From positions 275,165 to 339,164 of the forward strand of contig NZ_WLYK01000003.1 in assembly GCF_009707545.1 (NCBI RefSeq): 64,000 nt of DNA, in the 5' to 3' direction. The DNA is from Nakamurella alba (GTDB lineage Bacteria > Actinomycetota > Actinomycetes > Mycobacteriales > Nakamurellaceae). Both the position numbers and the translations under genes were made by a program. A model generated the notes under the pieces. It was not told the origin of the DNA, made no database searches, and saw nothing but the letters and a program-made list of their open reading frames with translations. Within the stretch, counting starts at the first letter, position 1. Each line of letters starts with the position of its first letter. Of this stretch, positions 53,840 to 64,000 are shown in pieces.

Positions 53840-54202
53840 TCACTGCCACGGGGGTGTCTCGTCCATCTTCTTGTAGTACCGGGCCAGGTGACGGCGCAGC
53901 TTCGGCAGGTCGGCGTCCGGGACGTCGACGCCGCCGCGAGCGCCGTCGACGATGCCGGCGGCGGCGATGACCGCCCGGGGCACGACGGTCAGCTCGCCGT
54001 CGATGACGTCGGCGATCGGCAACTTGTGGGCGGTGAAGTTGTCCTTCTCGTTGGCGTCGTACCAGAGGTGCGCCTGCCGGTAACGGGCGTTCGGCCCGTC
54101 CTCCGCCCCGGCCCACGTGCGGACCCTCTTCTCCGCAGCAGCACTGTTCCACCGGCGGGACCGGTCGGCGAGGGGCAGGTCACGAAAAGTGCTGACCGTC
54201 AT
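53840..54202 (-). CDS. Small protein resembling the domain next to phage prohead proteases
   Basis: The 120-residue protein contains YRQAHLWYDANEKDNFTAHK, then LPIADVIDGELTVVPRAVI and ARGGVDVPDADLPKLRRHLARYYKKM. This set of motifs is familiar to me from segments attached to HK97-type prohead proteases or related phage proteins. Here it stands alone, with no phage gene near. Its function is unknown. ATG at 54202 lies 23 bases inside the acetate kinase gene's 3' end, so it is the last gene of the phosphoketolase operon. Confidence 0.6.
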   Translation of the reverse strand: MTVSTFRDLPLADRSRRWNSAAAEKRVRTWAGAEDGPNARYRQAHLWYDANEKDNFTAHKLPIADVIDGELTVVPRAVIAAAGIVDGARGGVDVPDADLPKLRRHLARYYKKMDETPPWQ

Positions 54203-55418
54203 CGGGTGTGCCTCCTGGTGTTGTTCCCACGGCGCCGGCCGGCGTCGTCTGCTGTGCGGGTCCGGCCGGCCGGCCCCCGGACTCCTCGAGCACCCTGCGG
54301 ACCTCAATAGCCAACTGGCGCTGCTCGTCCGGCCGGACGACCAGTACCGGCACCCCACCGCGGCTGATGACGTGGTCCTCGTCCTGGGAGGTGTCGAGGC
54401 CCCCGTGCACGCTCAAGACGGGCAGGCCGGCCGCCACCAGCTCGCGGACCTCGGGTTGGTCGGCCCCGATCTCGCCGCTGAACACGACCGCGTCCAGCCG
54501 GTCGAGAGATGCGGCGGCAGCTGCGATCTCCTGACGCACCCGGAGTCCGAACACCTCGAGTGCCAGGCTCGCGGGCCGGTGGCCCGCACCGGCGGCCCGC
54601 ACGAGCTCACGGGTGTCCCCCGACAGCCCGTCGGACAGACCCAACAGGCCCGACCGGTGCTCCAGCGCGTCGGAGACCTCGTCCGCGGACATGCCCTTCT
54701 CCTTCTGCAGCCACAGCAGCATCCCGGGGTCGACGCTGCCGCTGCGATGCGACATCGGCAGCCCTTCCAACGGCGTGAAGCCCATGGACGTCCAGACGCT
54801 GCGTCCGCCGCGGACGGCGCAGACGGAGGACCCACCGCCGAGGTGTGTGAGCACCACCTGCAGGTCGGCCGGGTCGCGGGAGAGCAGTTCGGCGGTGCGG
54901 GCGAGTGTCCAGGCGTAGGACAGGCCGTGGAATCCATAGCGGCGGACTCCGTGGTCGTTTCGCCACTCCCGCGGGACCGCATAGGTGCGTGCCGCTTCCG
55001 GGAGGCCGGTGTGGAACACGGTGTCCAGGCAGGCCACCTGCACGGTCTCCGGGAGTCGCCGCCGGCACAGGTCGAGCGCGGCGAGTGCCGGTGGGACATG
55101 CTGCGGTGCAAGGCTCCTCGCCTCGTCCAGCGCCGATCGCACCTGCGCGTCGATGACCTGGTGCGCGGACAGCCGTGGCCCGCCGTGCACGATCCGGTGT
55201 CCCACTGCCGCGACCTCCGGCGCACGGTCAAGGAACTCGCCGAGTCCCTCGGCCACCTCGTCGCTGTCCGGGGCGGCGTCGATGTCCGACTCGTCAAGGA
55301 CGGTGAGATCCCGGTCCAGCACGGCGAGTTTCAAGCTGTGCGAGCCGGCATTGACCACCATCACCGGTGGGCCCGATTCGCCGGAAATGCTGTCGCGTCC
55401 GCTCCCTGCACCCGACAT
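54180..55418 (-). CDS. ackA: Acetate/propionate kinase family protein
   Basis: The 412-residue ASKHA-fold kinase has the phosphate-1 motif VVNAGSHSLKL, HRIVHGGP, LDTVFHTGLP, YGFHGLSYAW, HLGGGSSVCAV and the catalytic-arginine segment MSHRSGSVDPG, where most acetate kinases read TRSG. Partnered with phosphoketolase, it should turn acetyl-phosphate into acetate with ATP gain. ATG at 55418 lies 2 bases after the phosphoketolase stop; an ATG at 55445 inside that gene is less likely. The SHRSG change next to the catalytic arginine may affect substrate range. Confidence 0.85.
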   Translation of the reverse strand: MSGAGSGRDSISGESGPPVMVVNAGSHSLKLAVLDRDLTVLDESDIDAAPDSDEVAEGLGEFLDRAPEVAAVGHRIVHGGPRLSAHQVIDAQVRSALDEARSLAPQHVPPALAALDLCRRRLPETVQVACLDTVFHTGLPEAARTYAVPREWRNDHGVRRYGFHGLSYAWTLARTAELLSRDPADLQVVLTHLGGGSSVCAVRGGRSVWTSMGFTPLEGLPMSHRSGSVDPGMLLWLQKEKGMSADEVSDALEHRSGLLGLSDGLSGDTRELVRAAGAGHRPASLALEVFGLRVRQEIAAAAASLDRLDAVVFSGEIGADQPEVRELVAAGLPVLSVHGGLDTSQDEDHVISRGGVPVLVVRPDEQRQLAIEVRRVLEESGGRPAGPAQQTTPAGAVGTTPGGTPDDGQHFS

Positions 55419-55420
55419 CG

Positions 55421-57886
55421 TCACCGCCCGCCGTCCCAGGTCCATTCGGAGATGGCCACCGGGTCCTGCCCCGTGCGGCGCAGTTCGACCAGGATGTCGT
55501 CGCGTTCGCGCGCGTAGCGGTCGGCGAGTTCACCGCCGCGCGTCGACCAGCCCTCCGCGCGCCGGAGCGCCTCGACGGCGATGTCGTGCCGGCTGACACC
55601 GTTGCTGGCCAACAGGTCGTAGGGGGTGGTCGTGGTGCCCTCCTCGATGTACCCCTTCACATGGAACCGCGAGGCGTCCGGCCGTCCGTGCAGGCACTCG
55701 TGGACGGCCGACGGGTACCCGTGGAAGTCGAAGACCACCGGCACACCGGCGCCACCGAAACATTTCTCGAACTCCGCATCGGGCAGACCGTGCGGGTGCC
55801 GTTCGGCCGGCGGCAGCGTCAGCAGGTCGACGACGTTGGTGACCCGCACCCGGAGACCGGGGGCGTCGCGCCGCAGCATCTCCGCCGCCGCCAGCGTCTC
55901 GACGGTCGGGATGTTCCCGGCGCATGCGAGCACCACGTCCGGGTGTGGCCGCCGGGCTCCTGGGCTCCCGGTGGGGCTGTCGTCGGCGGACGGTCCGTCT
56001 CCGTGGCGGGCTTCGGTACCGGCCCACTCCCACACGCCCGCCCCGGCCCGGCAGTGCGCCAGCGCGTCGTCGAGGTCGAGCCATTGCGGGCCGTCGTTCT
56101 TGCCCGCGACGACGACGTTGATGCGGTCCACCGAGTCGAGGCAGTGTTCCAGGGTCGCCAACAGGGTGTTCGCGTCCGGCGGCAGGTACACCCGGGCCAC
56201 CGAGGCCTTCTTGGTCAGCATCATGTTGATGAAACCCGGCCCCTGGTGGCTGTAACCGTTGTGCTCCTGCCGCCAGCCCTCGCTGGTCAGCAGGTAGTTC
56301 AGCGAGGCGACCGGATGCCGCCAGGGCACCTCCGCCGCCACCTTGAGGAACTTCGCGTACTGGTTGGTCATCCCGTCGACGATCGACACGAACGCCTCGT
56401 AGCAGGGGAACAGTCCGTGCCGGCCGGTGAGCAGGTATCCCTGCAGCCATCCCTGGCAGTTGTGCTCCGACAGCACCTCCATGACCCGACCGTCACGGGC
56501 GAGATGCGCGGCAGCGACCGGCGGCTCCGGTTGCCAGGCGCGGCCGGTCACCTCCAGCACGGCGCCCAGCTTGTTGGACTCCAGCTCGTCCGGGCACATG
56601 ATGCGGAAGTCCCGCCTGGTCTCCGTCTCCCGGAGCAGTGCGGCGAGCCACGGGCCCGCGGTCGGGGTCGCGCCCGCCCGTGCGCCGCCGGGCTCCGGCA
56701 CGTCGACGGCGAACGGCCGGACATCCGGCAGCGGCAACGGCCGACGCAGCCGTCCGCCGTCGGTCACCGGGTTCGCACCCAGCCGCAGGTCGCCGGTCGG
56801 GCAGCAGGCGAGGATGTCCGGTGCCGGGACCCCGTCGGCCCCGAACAGCTCGTCCGGTCGGTAGGAGCGCAACCACTGCTCGAGGTCGGCCAGTTCGGCG
56901 GCGTCGTCGGCGGCGTGGGGCAACGGGACCTGGTGGGCACGCACGGTGTCCTCCAGCGGTGCCCCACCGGACTCGGCCGGCAGCCCCCAGCCCTTGCGGC
57001 TCCGCAGGACCAGCATCGGCCACCGCGGAACGTTGGCGTCCGCGCCGTTCCTCGCCGCCTCCTGCACCTGCCGGATGCGGGAGTGCGCCCATGACAACGC
57101 TTCCGCCATCCGGGCATCCGGCGACAGCTCCGGGTCGTGGTAGTCACCGCGCACGTCGACGATGCGCGGCGCCCAGCCGTGTCCGGTGTACAGCGACAGC
57201 AGATCCTCGTCGTCGGCCGCCCCGGACTGCGTGGGTGAGGCGATCTTGTAGCCGTTGACGTGCAGGATCGGCAGCACCGCGCCGTCGTGCACCGGATCGA
57301 GGTAGCGCGAGGCGGCCCAGGCGGCGGCGGTCGGACCGGTCTCGGCCTCACCGTCGCCGACCAGACACGCCACCAGCAGATCCGGGTGGTCCAGTGCGGC
57401 ACCGGTGGCCGTGGCCAGCGCGTACCCCAGCTCCCCTCCCTCGTGGATCACCCCGGGCACCTGCGGGGAGAGGTGGCTCGGGAACCCACCCGGCCAGGAG
57501 AACCGCCGCACCAGCTCGGTCAGGCCGGCCGTGTCCCGGGTCAGTGCCGGATCGAGGTCGGCGTGCGTGCCTTCGAGCCACAGCGACGCATGGTTCGCCG
57601 GTGCCCCGTGCCCGGGGCCGGTCACCAGCATGGTGGGGGTTCCCGTCTCGCACACGAGCTTGTCGAGTCCTGCGTAGACCAGCGTGATCCCAGGGCACGT
57701 CCCCCAGTGACCGAGCAACCGTGGCTTGATGTGCTCCGGGCGCAACGGTTCTCGCAACAGGATGTTGTCCCGGAGGAAGATCATCGCTGCGGCGAGGTAG
57801 TCCGCCGCGCGGCGGTAACGCCGTGAGGCGCCGTCGCCCGGGTGCGACGTCGGCCGATCGGGTGCGGAGTCCGGCCCGGCCGTCAC
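55421..57886 (-). CDS. xfp: Phosphoketolase (XFP)
   Basis: The enzyme splits xylulose-5-phosphate or fructose-6-phosphate with phosphate to acetyl-phosphate plus a shorter sugar phosphate, using ThDP. The 821-residue protein is normal in size and has LLGHWGTCPGITLVYAGLDKL, GPGHGAPANHASLWLEGTH, LVGDGEAETGPTAAAWAASR as the ThDP motif, ILHVNGYKIASPT, the EHNCQGWLQGYLLTGRHGLFPCYEAF block and SLNYLLTSEGWRQEHNGYSHQGPGF. GTG at 57886 overlaps the stop of the upstream SDR gene (GTGA). It is followed at once by an acetate kinase gene. Confidence 0.95.
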   Translation of the reverse strand: MTAGPDSAPDRPTSHPGDGASRRYRRAADYLAAAMIFLRDNILLREPLRPEHIKPRLLGHWGTCPGITLVYAGLDKLVCETGTPTMLVTGPGHGAPANHASLWLEGTHADLDPALTRDTAGLTELVRRFSWPGGFPSHLSPQVPGVIHEGGELGYALATATGAALDHPDLLVACLVGDGEAETGPTAAAWAASRYLDPVHDGAVLPILHVNGYKIASPTQSGAADDEDLLSLYTGHGWAPRIVDVRGDYHDPELSPDARMAEALSWAHSRIRQVQEAARNGADANVPRWPMLVLRSRKGWGLPAESGGAPLEDTVRAHQVPLPHAADDAAELADLEQWLRSYRPDELFGADGVPAPDILACCPTGDLRLGANPVTDGGRLRRPLPLPDVRPFAVDVPEPGGARAGATPTAGPWLAALLRETETRRDFRIMCPDELESNKLGAVLEVTGRAWQPEPPVAAAHLARDGRVMEVLSEHNCQGWLQGYLLTGRHGLFPCYEAFVSIVDGMTNQYAKFLKVAAEVPWRHPVASLNYLLTSEGWRQEHNGYSHQGPGFINMMLTKKASVARVYLPPDANTLLATLEHCLDSVDRINVVVAGKNDGPQWLDLDDALAHCRAGAGVWEWAGTEARHGDGPSADDSPTGSPGARRPHPDVVLACAGNIPTVETLAAAEMLRRDAPGLRVRVTNVVDLLTLPPAERHPHGLPDAEFEKCFGGAGVPVVFDFHGYPSAVHECLHGRPDASRFHVKGYIEEGTTTTPYDLLASNGVSRHDIAVEALRRAEGWSTRGGELADRYARERDDILVELRRTGQDPVAISEWTWDGGR

Positions 57887-58728
57887 GGGGTCCGCCAGGC
57901 GTCGGACTCGAGGTGCGAACCCGCCTGCGGACCCATCTGCGTCATCCCGCCGTCGACCAGCCAGCTCGCCCCGGTGACGTAGGACGAGGCCGCCGACGCG
58001 AGAAAGGCGACCACAGCGGCGATCTCCCGGGCGTCGCCCGGTCTGCCCAGCGGCACACCCGGGCGTGGCACGCGGCGCGGATCCTCGTCGTCCTGCCCGG
58101 TCATCGGCGTCGCGATCTCGCCGGGTGCCACCGAGTTCGCCGTGATCCCGTGCCCGCCGAGTTCCAGTGCCAGCGTCTTCATCAGGCCGCCGAGTCCGTG
58201 CTTGGCCGCGTCGTAGGGCGCCGATCCGACCCGCGGCTGGTGCTCGTGCACGCTCGTCACCGCGATCAGGCGCCCGCCGTTGCCGGCGGCCACCATCCTG
58301 CGGGCCGCCCGTTGCAGACACACGAACGGACCGTCCAGGTCGGTGGCGACGATGCGCCGCCAGTCGTCGAACGCCAGGTCCAGGACCGGGGTGGCCGATC
58401 CGGTGCCGGCGTTGTTCACGAAGACGTCGAGGCCACCGAGCCGTTCCGCGAGTTCGTCGACCACATCGGCGCACGCGGGCGCATCGGTGAGATCCAGCCG
58501 GGCCACCTCCGCCCGGCCTCCCAGGCCGCGGATCTCCCCCGCTGTTGCCTCCGCGCCTGCGTGGTCGGTGTGCCAGGTGACACCGACCGCCATCCCGGCC
58601 CGGGCCAGCGCGACGGCCGTCGCCCTGCCGATCCCGGAATCGGAACCGGTGACGATCGCAGTCCTGGGCTCGAAGACCGTGGGATCGAAGACCATGACCG
58701 GCCGGTCCCCCGTTCCCGCCGAATCCAT
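57883..58728 (-). CDS. SDR family oxidoreductase (first gene of the phosphoketolase operon)
   Basis: The 281-residue classical SDR has TGSDSGIGRATAVALARAG, VFVNNAGTGSATP, VTSVHEHQP (serine site) and YDAAKHGLGGLMK, and ends with YVTGASWLVDGGMTQM, close to glucose-1-dehydrogenase-like SDRs. It may oxidise a sugar, feeding the phosphoketolase route. The GTGA overlap makes it part of that operon. The start at 58728 is uncertain; an ATG at 58695 is a close alternative. It is divergent from glgX. Confidence 0.85.
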   Translation of the reverse strand: MDSAGTGDRPVMVFDPTVFEPRTAIVTGSDSGIGRATAVALARAGMAVGVTWHTDHAGAEATAGEIRGLGGRAEVARLDLTDAPACADVVDELAERLGGLDVFVNNAGTGSATPVLDLAFDDWRRIVATDLDGPFVCLQRAARRMVAAGNGGRLIAVTSVHEHQPRVGSAPYDAAKHGLGGLMKTLALELGGHGITANSVAPGEIATPMTGQDDEDPRRVPRPGVPLGRPGDAREIAAVVAFLASAASSYVTGASWLVDGGMTQMGPQAGSHLESDAWRTP

Positions 58729-58865
58729 GCCCGCGACCGGGCGGACGGTCCGGCCGGTCGCGACCGAACGGCTGTCGGCGGGCGTCACGGCCCCGCGGCG
58801 GGGGAAGTGGCAAGCCCGAGGGGCCGGCCGGAGCCGCGGTCCCGTCCGACAGCGAAGGAGCACAG

Positions 58866-60908
<2,043 letters not shown>

Positions 60909-60991
60909 CGCCCGGGCAGTGGCCGGGAGTCGGAGCGCGCTGTCGTGGGAACAGGACCTTCGGAACATCTGGACAGCGACAGGAGACACCC

Positions 60992-61429
60992 ATGACCGAG
61001 ACCAGCCGCACCTTCACTGTGACACCACCACCGGCGACCGTGCTCTCGTACCTGGAGGACTTCGGCCACGCCGAAGAATGGGACCCGGGCACCGAGACGT
61101 GCACCCGCGAGGACGCCGGCCCGGTCGGCGTGGGCTCTCAGTGGCACAACGTCTCGAAGATCGCCGGACGCGAGGTGGAGCTGACCTACACGCTCAAGGA
61201 GCGCAGTGCGTCCCGGTTGGTGTTCGTCGGCGAGAACGACAGCGCGACCTCCACCGACACCATCGACGTGGTGCCCGCCGGTACCGGCAGCGAGATCACC
61301 TACACCGCGGACGTCGAGATGCACGGTGCCGCCAAGCTCGCCACGCCGATCATCAAGCTGATCTTCGAGAAGCTGGGCAACGAGACCGAGGACCAGATGA
61401 GCGACACGCTGAATCGTTTGCAGCACTGA
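60992..61429 (+). CDS. SRPBCC family protein (polyketide cyclase-like)
   Basis: The 145-residue START-like domain reads RTFTVTPPPATVLSYLEDFGHAEEWDPGT at the start, then VGVGSQWHNVS, TYTLKERSASRLVF and a long C-terminal helix ending KLGNETEDQMSDTL. It is a ligand-binding protein of unknown function. ATG at 60992 follows GACAGGAGACACCC. It ends at a strong hairpin. Confidence 0.83.
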   Translation: MTETSRTFTVTPPPATVLSYLEDFGHAEEWDPGTETCTREDAGPVGVGSQWHNVSKIAGREVELTYTLKERSASRLVFVGENDSATSTDTIDVVPAGTGSEITYTADVEMHGAAKLATPIIKLIFEKLGNETEDQMSDTLNRLQH

Positions 61430-61439
61430 AGTTCCGCCG

Positions 61440-61479
61440 CAGGGGCACCCCGCCGGTCAGCGGGCGGGGTGCCCTGCTG
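61440..61479 (+). terminator. Terminator hairpin after the SRPBCC gene
   Basis: CAGGGGCACCCCGCC pairs with GGCGGGGTGCCCTG, with one bulged C, around a short loop. The structure begins about 10 bases after the SRPBCC stop and ends just before the dehalogenase-like gene's start at 61485. Confidence 0.7.
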
Positions 61480-61484
61480 GCACG

Positions 61485-62381
61485 ATGAGCATCATGTCGT
61501 TCTTCCCCGGCTTCACCCTCGCGGAACACGATGTGGGGCCGGGCATCCGGTTGCGATACCGGACCGGCGGGCAGGGGCCGGCCGTGGTCCTCCTGCACGG
61601 CCACCCCCGCACCCACACCACCTGGTACCGGGTGGCTCCCGCGCTGGCGGACGCCGGCTTCACCGTCGTCTGCCCCGATCTCCGCGGCTACGGCGGCTCC
61701 TCCACGCCCACCCCCTCCGTCGATCACGCTGTCCACTCCGACCGCGAGATGGCCGGCGACATCGTCGCGCTGATGGACGCTCTCGGGCACCAGAGGTTCG
61801 CTGTGATCGGTCACGACCGCGGCAGCTACGTCGCCTACCGCAAGGCCCTTGACCACCCCGCGCGGGTCACCGCTCTTGCCGTACTGGACAGCGTCCCCAT
61901 CCTCGAGGCGTTGGAGCGGGCCGACGCCCGGTTCGCCGAGAAGTGGTGGCACTGGTTCTTCTTCGCCTCCGACCAGGCGGAGCGGGTGATCACCGCGGAC
62001 CCGCTCGCCTGGTACCGACTCGACGCGGCCATCATGGGCGCCCACAACCATGCCGACGTCGTTGCGGCGGTGACCGATCCGGCGACCGTCCGGGCCATGC
62101 TGGAGGACTACCGGGCCGGGCTGCACGTCGATCGCGACGCGGACCTGGCCGACCGGGATGCCGGCCGTCGCATCACCTGCCCGACCCTCGTCGCCTGGTC
62201 GGCGCACGACGACATTCCCTTTCTGTATGACGATCCCGCCGCCATCTGGCAGTCGTGGTGCACACTGCCGGTCCGCACGGCGGTCGTGGACTCCGGGCAT
62301 CACATGGCCGAGGAGAACCCGGAGCACCTGGCCGAGGTCCTGCTCGGCTTCCTCACCGACACGGCTCCGTCGGGCCGGTGA
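61485..62381 (+). CDS. Alpha/beta hydrolase of the haloacetate dehalogenase type
   Basis: The 298-residue enzyme resembles fluoroacetate dehalogenases: LHGHPRTHTTWYRVAPALA, VVCPDLRGYGGSS, nucleophile D111 in IGHDRGSY, acid D135 in AVLDSVP and H272 in SGHHMAEE. The halide-pocket trio H156, W157 (WWHWFF) and Y209 (LEDYR) is kept. Of the two arginines that hold the carboxylate in known enzymes (D-R-G-x-R), the second is Y115. It may therefore prefer a different ester or halide substrate. ATG at 61485 lies just after the terminator; an ATG at 61494 is a close alternative. It is convergent with ctaD. Confidence 0.82.
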   Translation: MSIMSFFPGFTLAEHDVGPGIRLRYRTGGQGPAVVLLHGHPRTHTTWYRVAPALADAGFTVVCPDLRGYGGSSTPTPSVDHAVHSDREMAGDIVALMDALGHQRFAVIGHDRGSYVAYRKALDHPARVTALAVLDSVPILEALERADARFAEKWWHWFFFASDQAERVITADPLAWYRLDAAIMGAHNHADVVAAVTDPATVRAMLEDYRAGLHVDRDADLADRDAGRRITCPTLVAWSAHDDIPFLYDDPAAIWQSWCTLPVRTAVVDSGHHMAEENPEHLAEVLLGFLTDTAPSGR

Positions 62382-62417
62382 GATCGCCGATATCGCAACC
62401 TGTCCGGACGTTCTGTT

Positions 62418-64000
62418 CTAGTCGTGCTGCCTGATCTTGAGGTGGGAGCTCTCCTCCAGACGGGCGAGCGGTTCCCAGTCCCGGTGTGGGTGGGCCTCGG
62501 TGCGCATCCGCTCGATCATGTGCGGATGGTGCAGCTCGAAGGCCGGCCGCTCGGAGCGGATCCGGGGCAGCGAGGTGAAGTTGTGCCGCGGCGGCGGGGT
62601 CGAGGTCGCCCACTCCAGCGAGTTGCCGTAGCCCCACGGATCGTCGGCGGTGGTGACCTCGCCGTAGCGCATCGACCGGAACACGTTCCAGATGAACGGC
62701 AGGGTCGAGGCACCGAGCACGAACGCACCGATCGTGGAGATCATGTTCAGCGTGGTGAACCCGTCGGTGGGCAGGTAGTCCGGGTAGCGCCGGGGCATAC
62801 CGATCGTGCCCAGCCAGTGCTGCACCAGGAACGTCAGGTGGAACCCCAGGAACGTGGTCCAGAAGTGGAACTTGCCCAACCCCTCGTCCAGGAACCGGCC
62901 CGTCATCTTCGGGAACCAGAAGTAGATCCCCGAATAGGTGGCGAACACGATGGTGCCGAACAGCACGTAGTGGAAGTGCGCGACCACGAAGTACGAGTCC
63001 GACACGTGGAAATCCAGCGCCGGCGCGGCCAGGATGACACCGGTCAGACCACCGAACAGGAACGTGACCAGGAACCCGGCGGCGAAGAGCATGGGTGTCT
63101 CGAAGGACACCTGGCCCCGCCACATCGTGCCGATCCAGTTGAAGAACTTCAGGCCCGTCGGCACCGCGATCAGGAACGTCATGAAGGAGAAGAACGGCAA
63201 CAGCACCGCACCGGTGGCGAACATGTGGTGCGCCCACACCGCCACCGACAGCGCCGCGATCGACAACGTCGCATACACCAGGCCGCGGTAGCCGAACAGC
63301 GGCTTGCGACTGAACACCGGGAACACCTCGGACACGATCCCGAAGAACGGCAACGCGATGATGTAGACCTCGGGATGCCCGAAGAACCAGAACAGGTGCT
63401 GGAACAGGATCGCGCCGCCGTTGGCCGGGTCGAACACGTGTGACCCGAAATGTCGGTCCGCGGCCAGCCCGAACAGCGCCGCGGTGAGCACCGGGAACGC
63501 GATCAGCACCAGGATCGAGGTCACCAGGATGTTCCAGGTGAAGATCGGCAGCCGCCACATCGTCATACCCGGGGCACGCAGACACACCACCGTGGTGATC
63601 ATGTTGACCCCGCCCAGGATGGTGCCCAGACCCGACACGGCCAGACCCATGATCCACAGATCGCCGCCCACGCCGGGCGAGTTCACCTCATTGGACAGCG
63701 GGGTGTACGCGGTCCAGCCGAAGGCGGCCGCGCCGCCCGGGGTGAAGAAACCGGACACCGCGATCAACGAGCCGAACAGGTACAGCCAGTAGGAGAACGC
63801 GTTCAACCGCGGGAACGCCACATCCGGCGCGCCGATCTGCAGCGGCAGCACGAAGTTGGCGAAACCGAACACGATGGCGGTCGCGTAGAAGAGCAGCATG
63901 ACCGTGCCGTGCATGGTGAACAGCTGGTTGAACTGCTCGTTCGACAGGAACTGCATGCCCGGCCGGGCCAGCTCGGCGCGCATGAACAGCGCCATGACGC
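62418..64000 (-). CDS. ctaD: Cytochrome c oxidase subunit I (5' end cut by window)
   Basis: At least 526 residues of the aa3-type oxidase catalytic subunit are present; the N-terminus lies beyond 64000. Visible metal sites in order are [11 protein letters not shown] (haem a histidine), [15 protein letters not shown] (CuB histidine and cross-linked tyrosine), VWAHHMF (CuB pair) and [11 protein letters not shown] (haem a3 and a ligands). About eleven membrane spans remain, ending in a charged cytoplasmic tail ([15 protein letters not shown]). It reduces O2 to water with proton pumping at the membrane. Confidence 0.97.
   Translation of the reverse strand, partial: VMALFMRAELARPGMQFLSNEQFNQLFTMHGTVMLLFYATAIVFGFANFVLPLQIGAPDVAFPRLNAFSYWLYLFGSLIAVSGFFTPGGAAAFGWTAYTPLSNEVNSPGVGGDLWIMGLAVSGLGTILGGVNMITTVVCLRAPGMTMWRLPIFTWNILVTSILVLIAFPVLTAALFGLAADRHFGSHVFDPANGGAILFQHLFWFFGHPEVYIIALPFFGIVSEVFPVFSRKPLFGYRGLVYATLSIAALSVAVWAHHMFATGAVLLPFFSFMTFLIAVPTGLKFFNWIGTMWRGQVSFETPMLFAAGFLVTFLFGGLTGVILAAPALDFHVSDSYFVVAHFHYVLFGTIVFATYSGIYFWFPKMTGRFLDEGLGKFHFWTTFLGFHLTFLVQHWLGTIGMPRRYPDYLPTDGFTTLNMISTIGAFVLGASTLPFIWNVFRSMRYGEVTTADDPWGYGNSLEWATSTPPPRHNFTSLPRIRSERPAFELHHPHMIERMRTEAHPHRDWEPLARLEESSHLKIRQHD

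Noticed and set aside
53840..54202. Prophage remnant.
   Set aside because: Only one domain-level resemblance exists; there is no integrase, capsid, portal or attachment repeat, and the gene fits the surrounding operon.
57887..58813. A phosphoketolase frame starting at 58813 (1130 residues).
   Set aside because: The extra 309 residues are the wrong-frame translation of the SDR gene; the GTG at 57886 gives the normal family length.

Overview
The window is a high-GC chromosomal segment from an actinomycete. The evidence is a SAM-IV type riboswitch (a class known from actinomycetes), the tRNA-Glu/Asp/Phe cluster, a coenzyme F420-type luciferase-like oxidoreductase, a SigB/SigF-family sigma factor, actinobacterial secreted beta-domain repeats, and frequent GTG starts and ATGA/GTGA gene overlaps. 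I cannot name the genus from sequence alone. I see no transposase, integrase, CRISPR array, rRNA or replication origin.

Layout. 1-2430: DUF4956 membrane protein with a probable polyphosphate-polymerase partner cut by the window edge, an acyltransferase-3 membrane protein, and three minus-strand tRNA genes behind a recognisable promoter. 2500-4400: SAM-IV riboswitch controlling a class V PLP enzyme, then a non-coding block of palindromic repeats. 4448-12564: MarR/MFS drug-efflux operon, guanine deaminase, a two-domain ABM-like membrane protein, an ACMSD-type amidohydrolase, and a divergent NmrA-like/TetR pair. 12583-20194: LysR regulator divergent from an acyl-CoA ligase/SDR pair, an LLM oxidoreductase with a proline-racemase-like enzyme, an SRPBCC protein, a RibD-C reductase and an AraC regulator. 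20320-30624: secreted RCC1-repeat protein, quinone-oxidoreductase-like MDR, an exo/endonuclease-like protein, a giant S8 peptidase-VWA protein, and a TetR/DUF308 divergent pair. 30690-37659: frameshifted benzoylformate decarboxylase, MerR plus aldo/keto reductase, GNAT, glycerol dehydrogenase, a second RibD-C reductase and an SDR.

37690-45654 is a glycosyltransferase island. Two divergent, 4-base-overlapping operons encode six glycosyltransferases and one WcbI-like protein, and a convergent methyltransferase gene follows. The island has no polymerase, flippase or nucleotide-sugar synthesis gene, so it probably decorates a glycan made elsewhere. It is the best candidate here for an uncharacterised system.

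45754-52927: GlsB-type stress protein, a carbohydrate ABC importer (binding protein and two permeases, no ATPase), an FAD monooxygenase convergent on a SigB/F-like sigma factor with a perfect hairpin between them, and an epimerase-like protein. 52990-62381: central-carbon module with phosphoketolase (XFP), acetate kinase family protein, SDR and a small phage-protease-associated domain protein on the minus strand, divergent from glycogen debranching enzyme GlgX; then an SRPBCC protein and a dehalogenase-like hydrolase. 62418-64000: cytochrome c oxidase subunit I, cut at its N-terminus by the window end.

Limits: functions rest on reading motifs by eye; no alignments, structure predictions or searches were run. 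Starts were chosen from Shine-Dalgarno (SD) spacing, overlaps and promoters and are flagged where weak.
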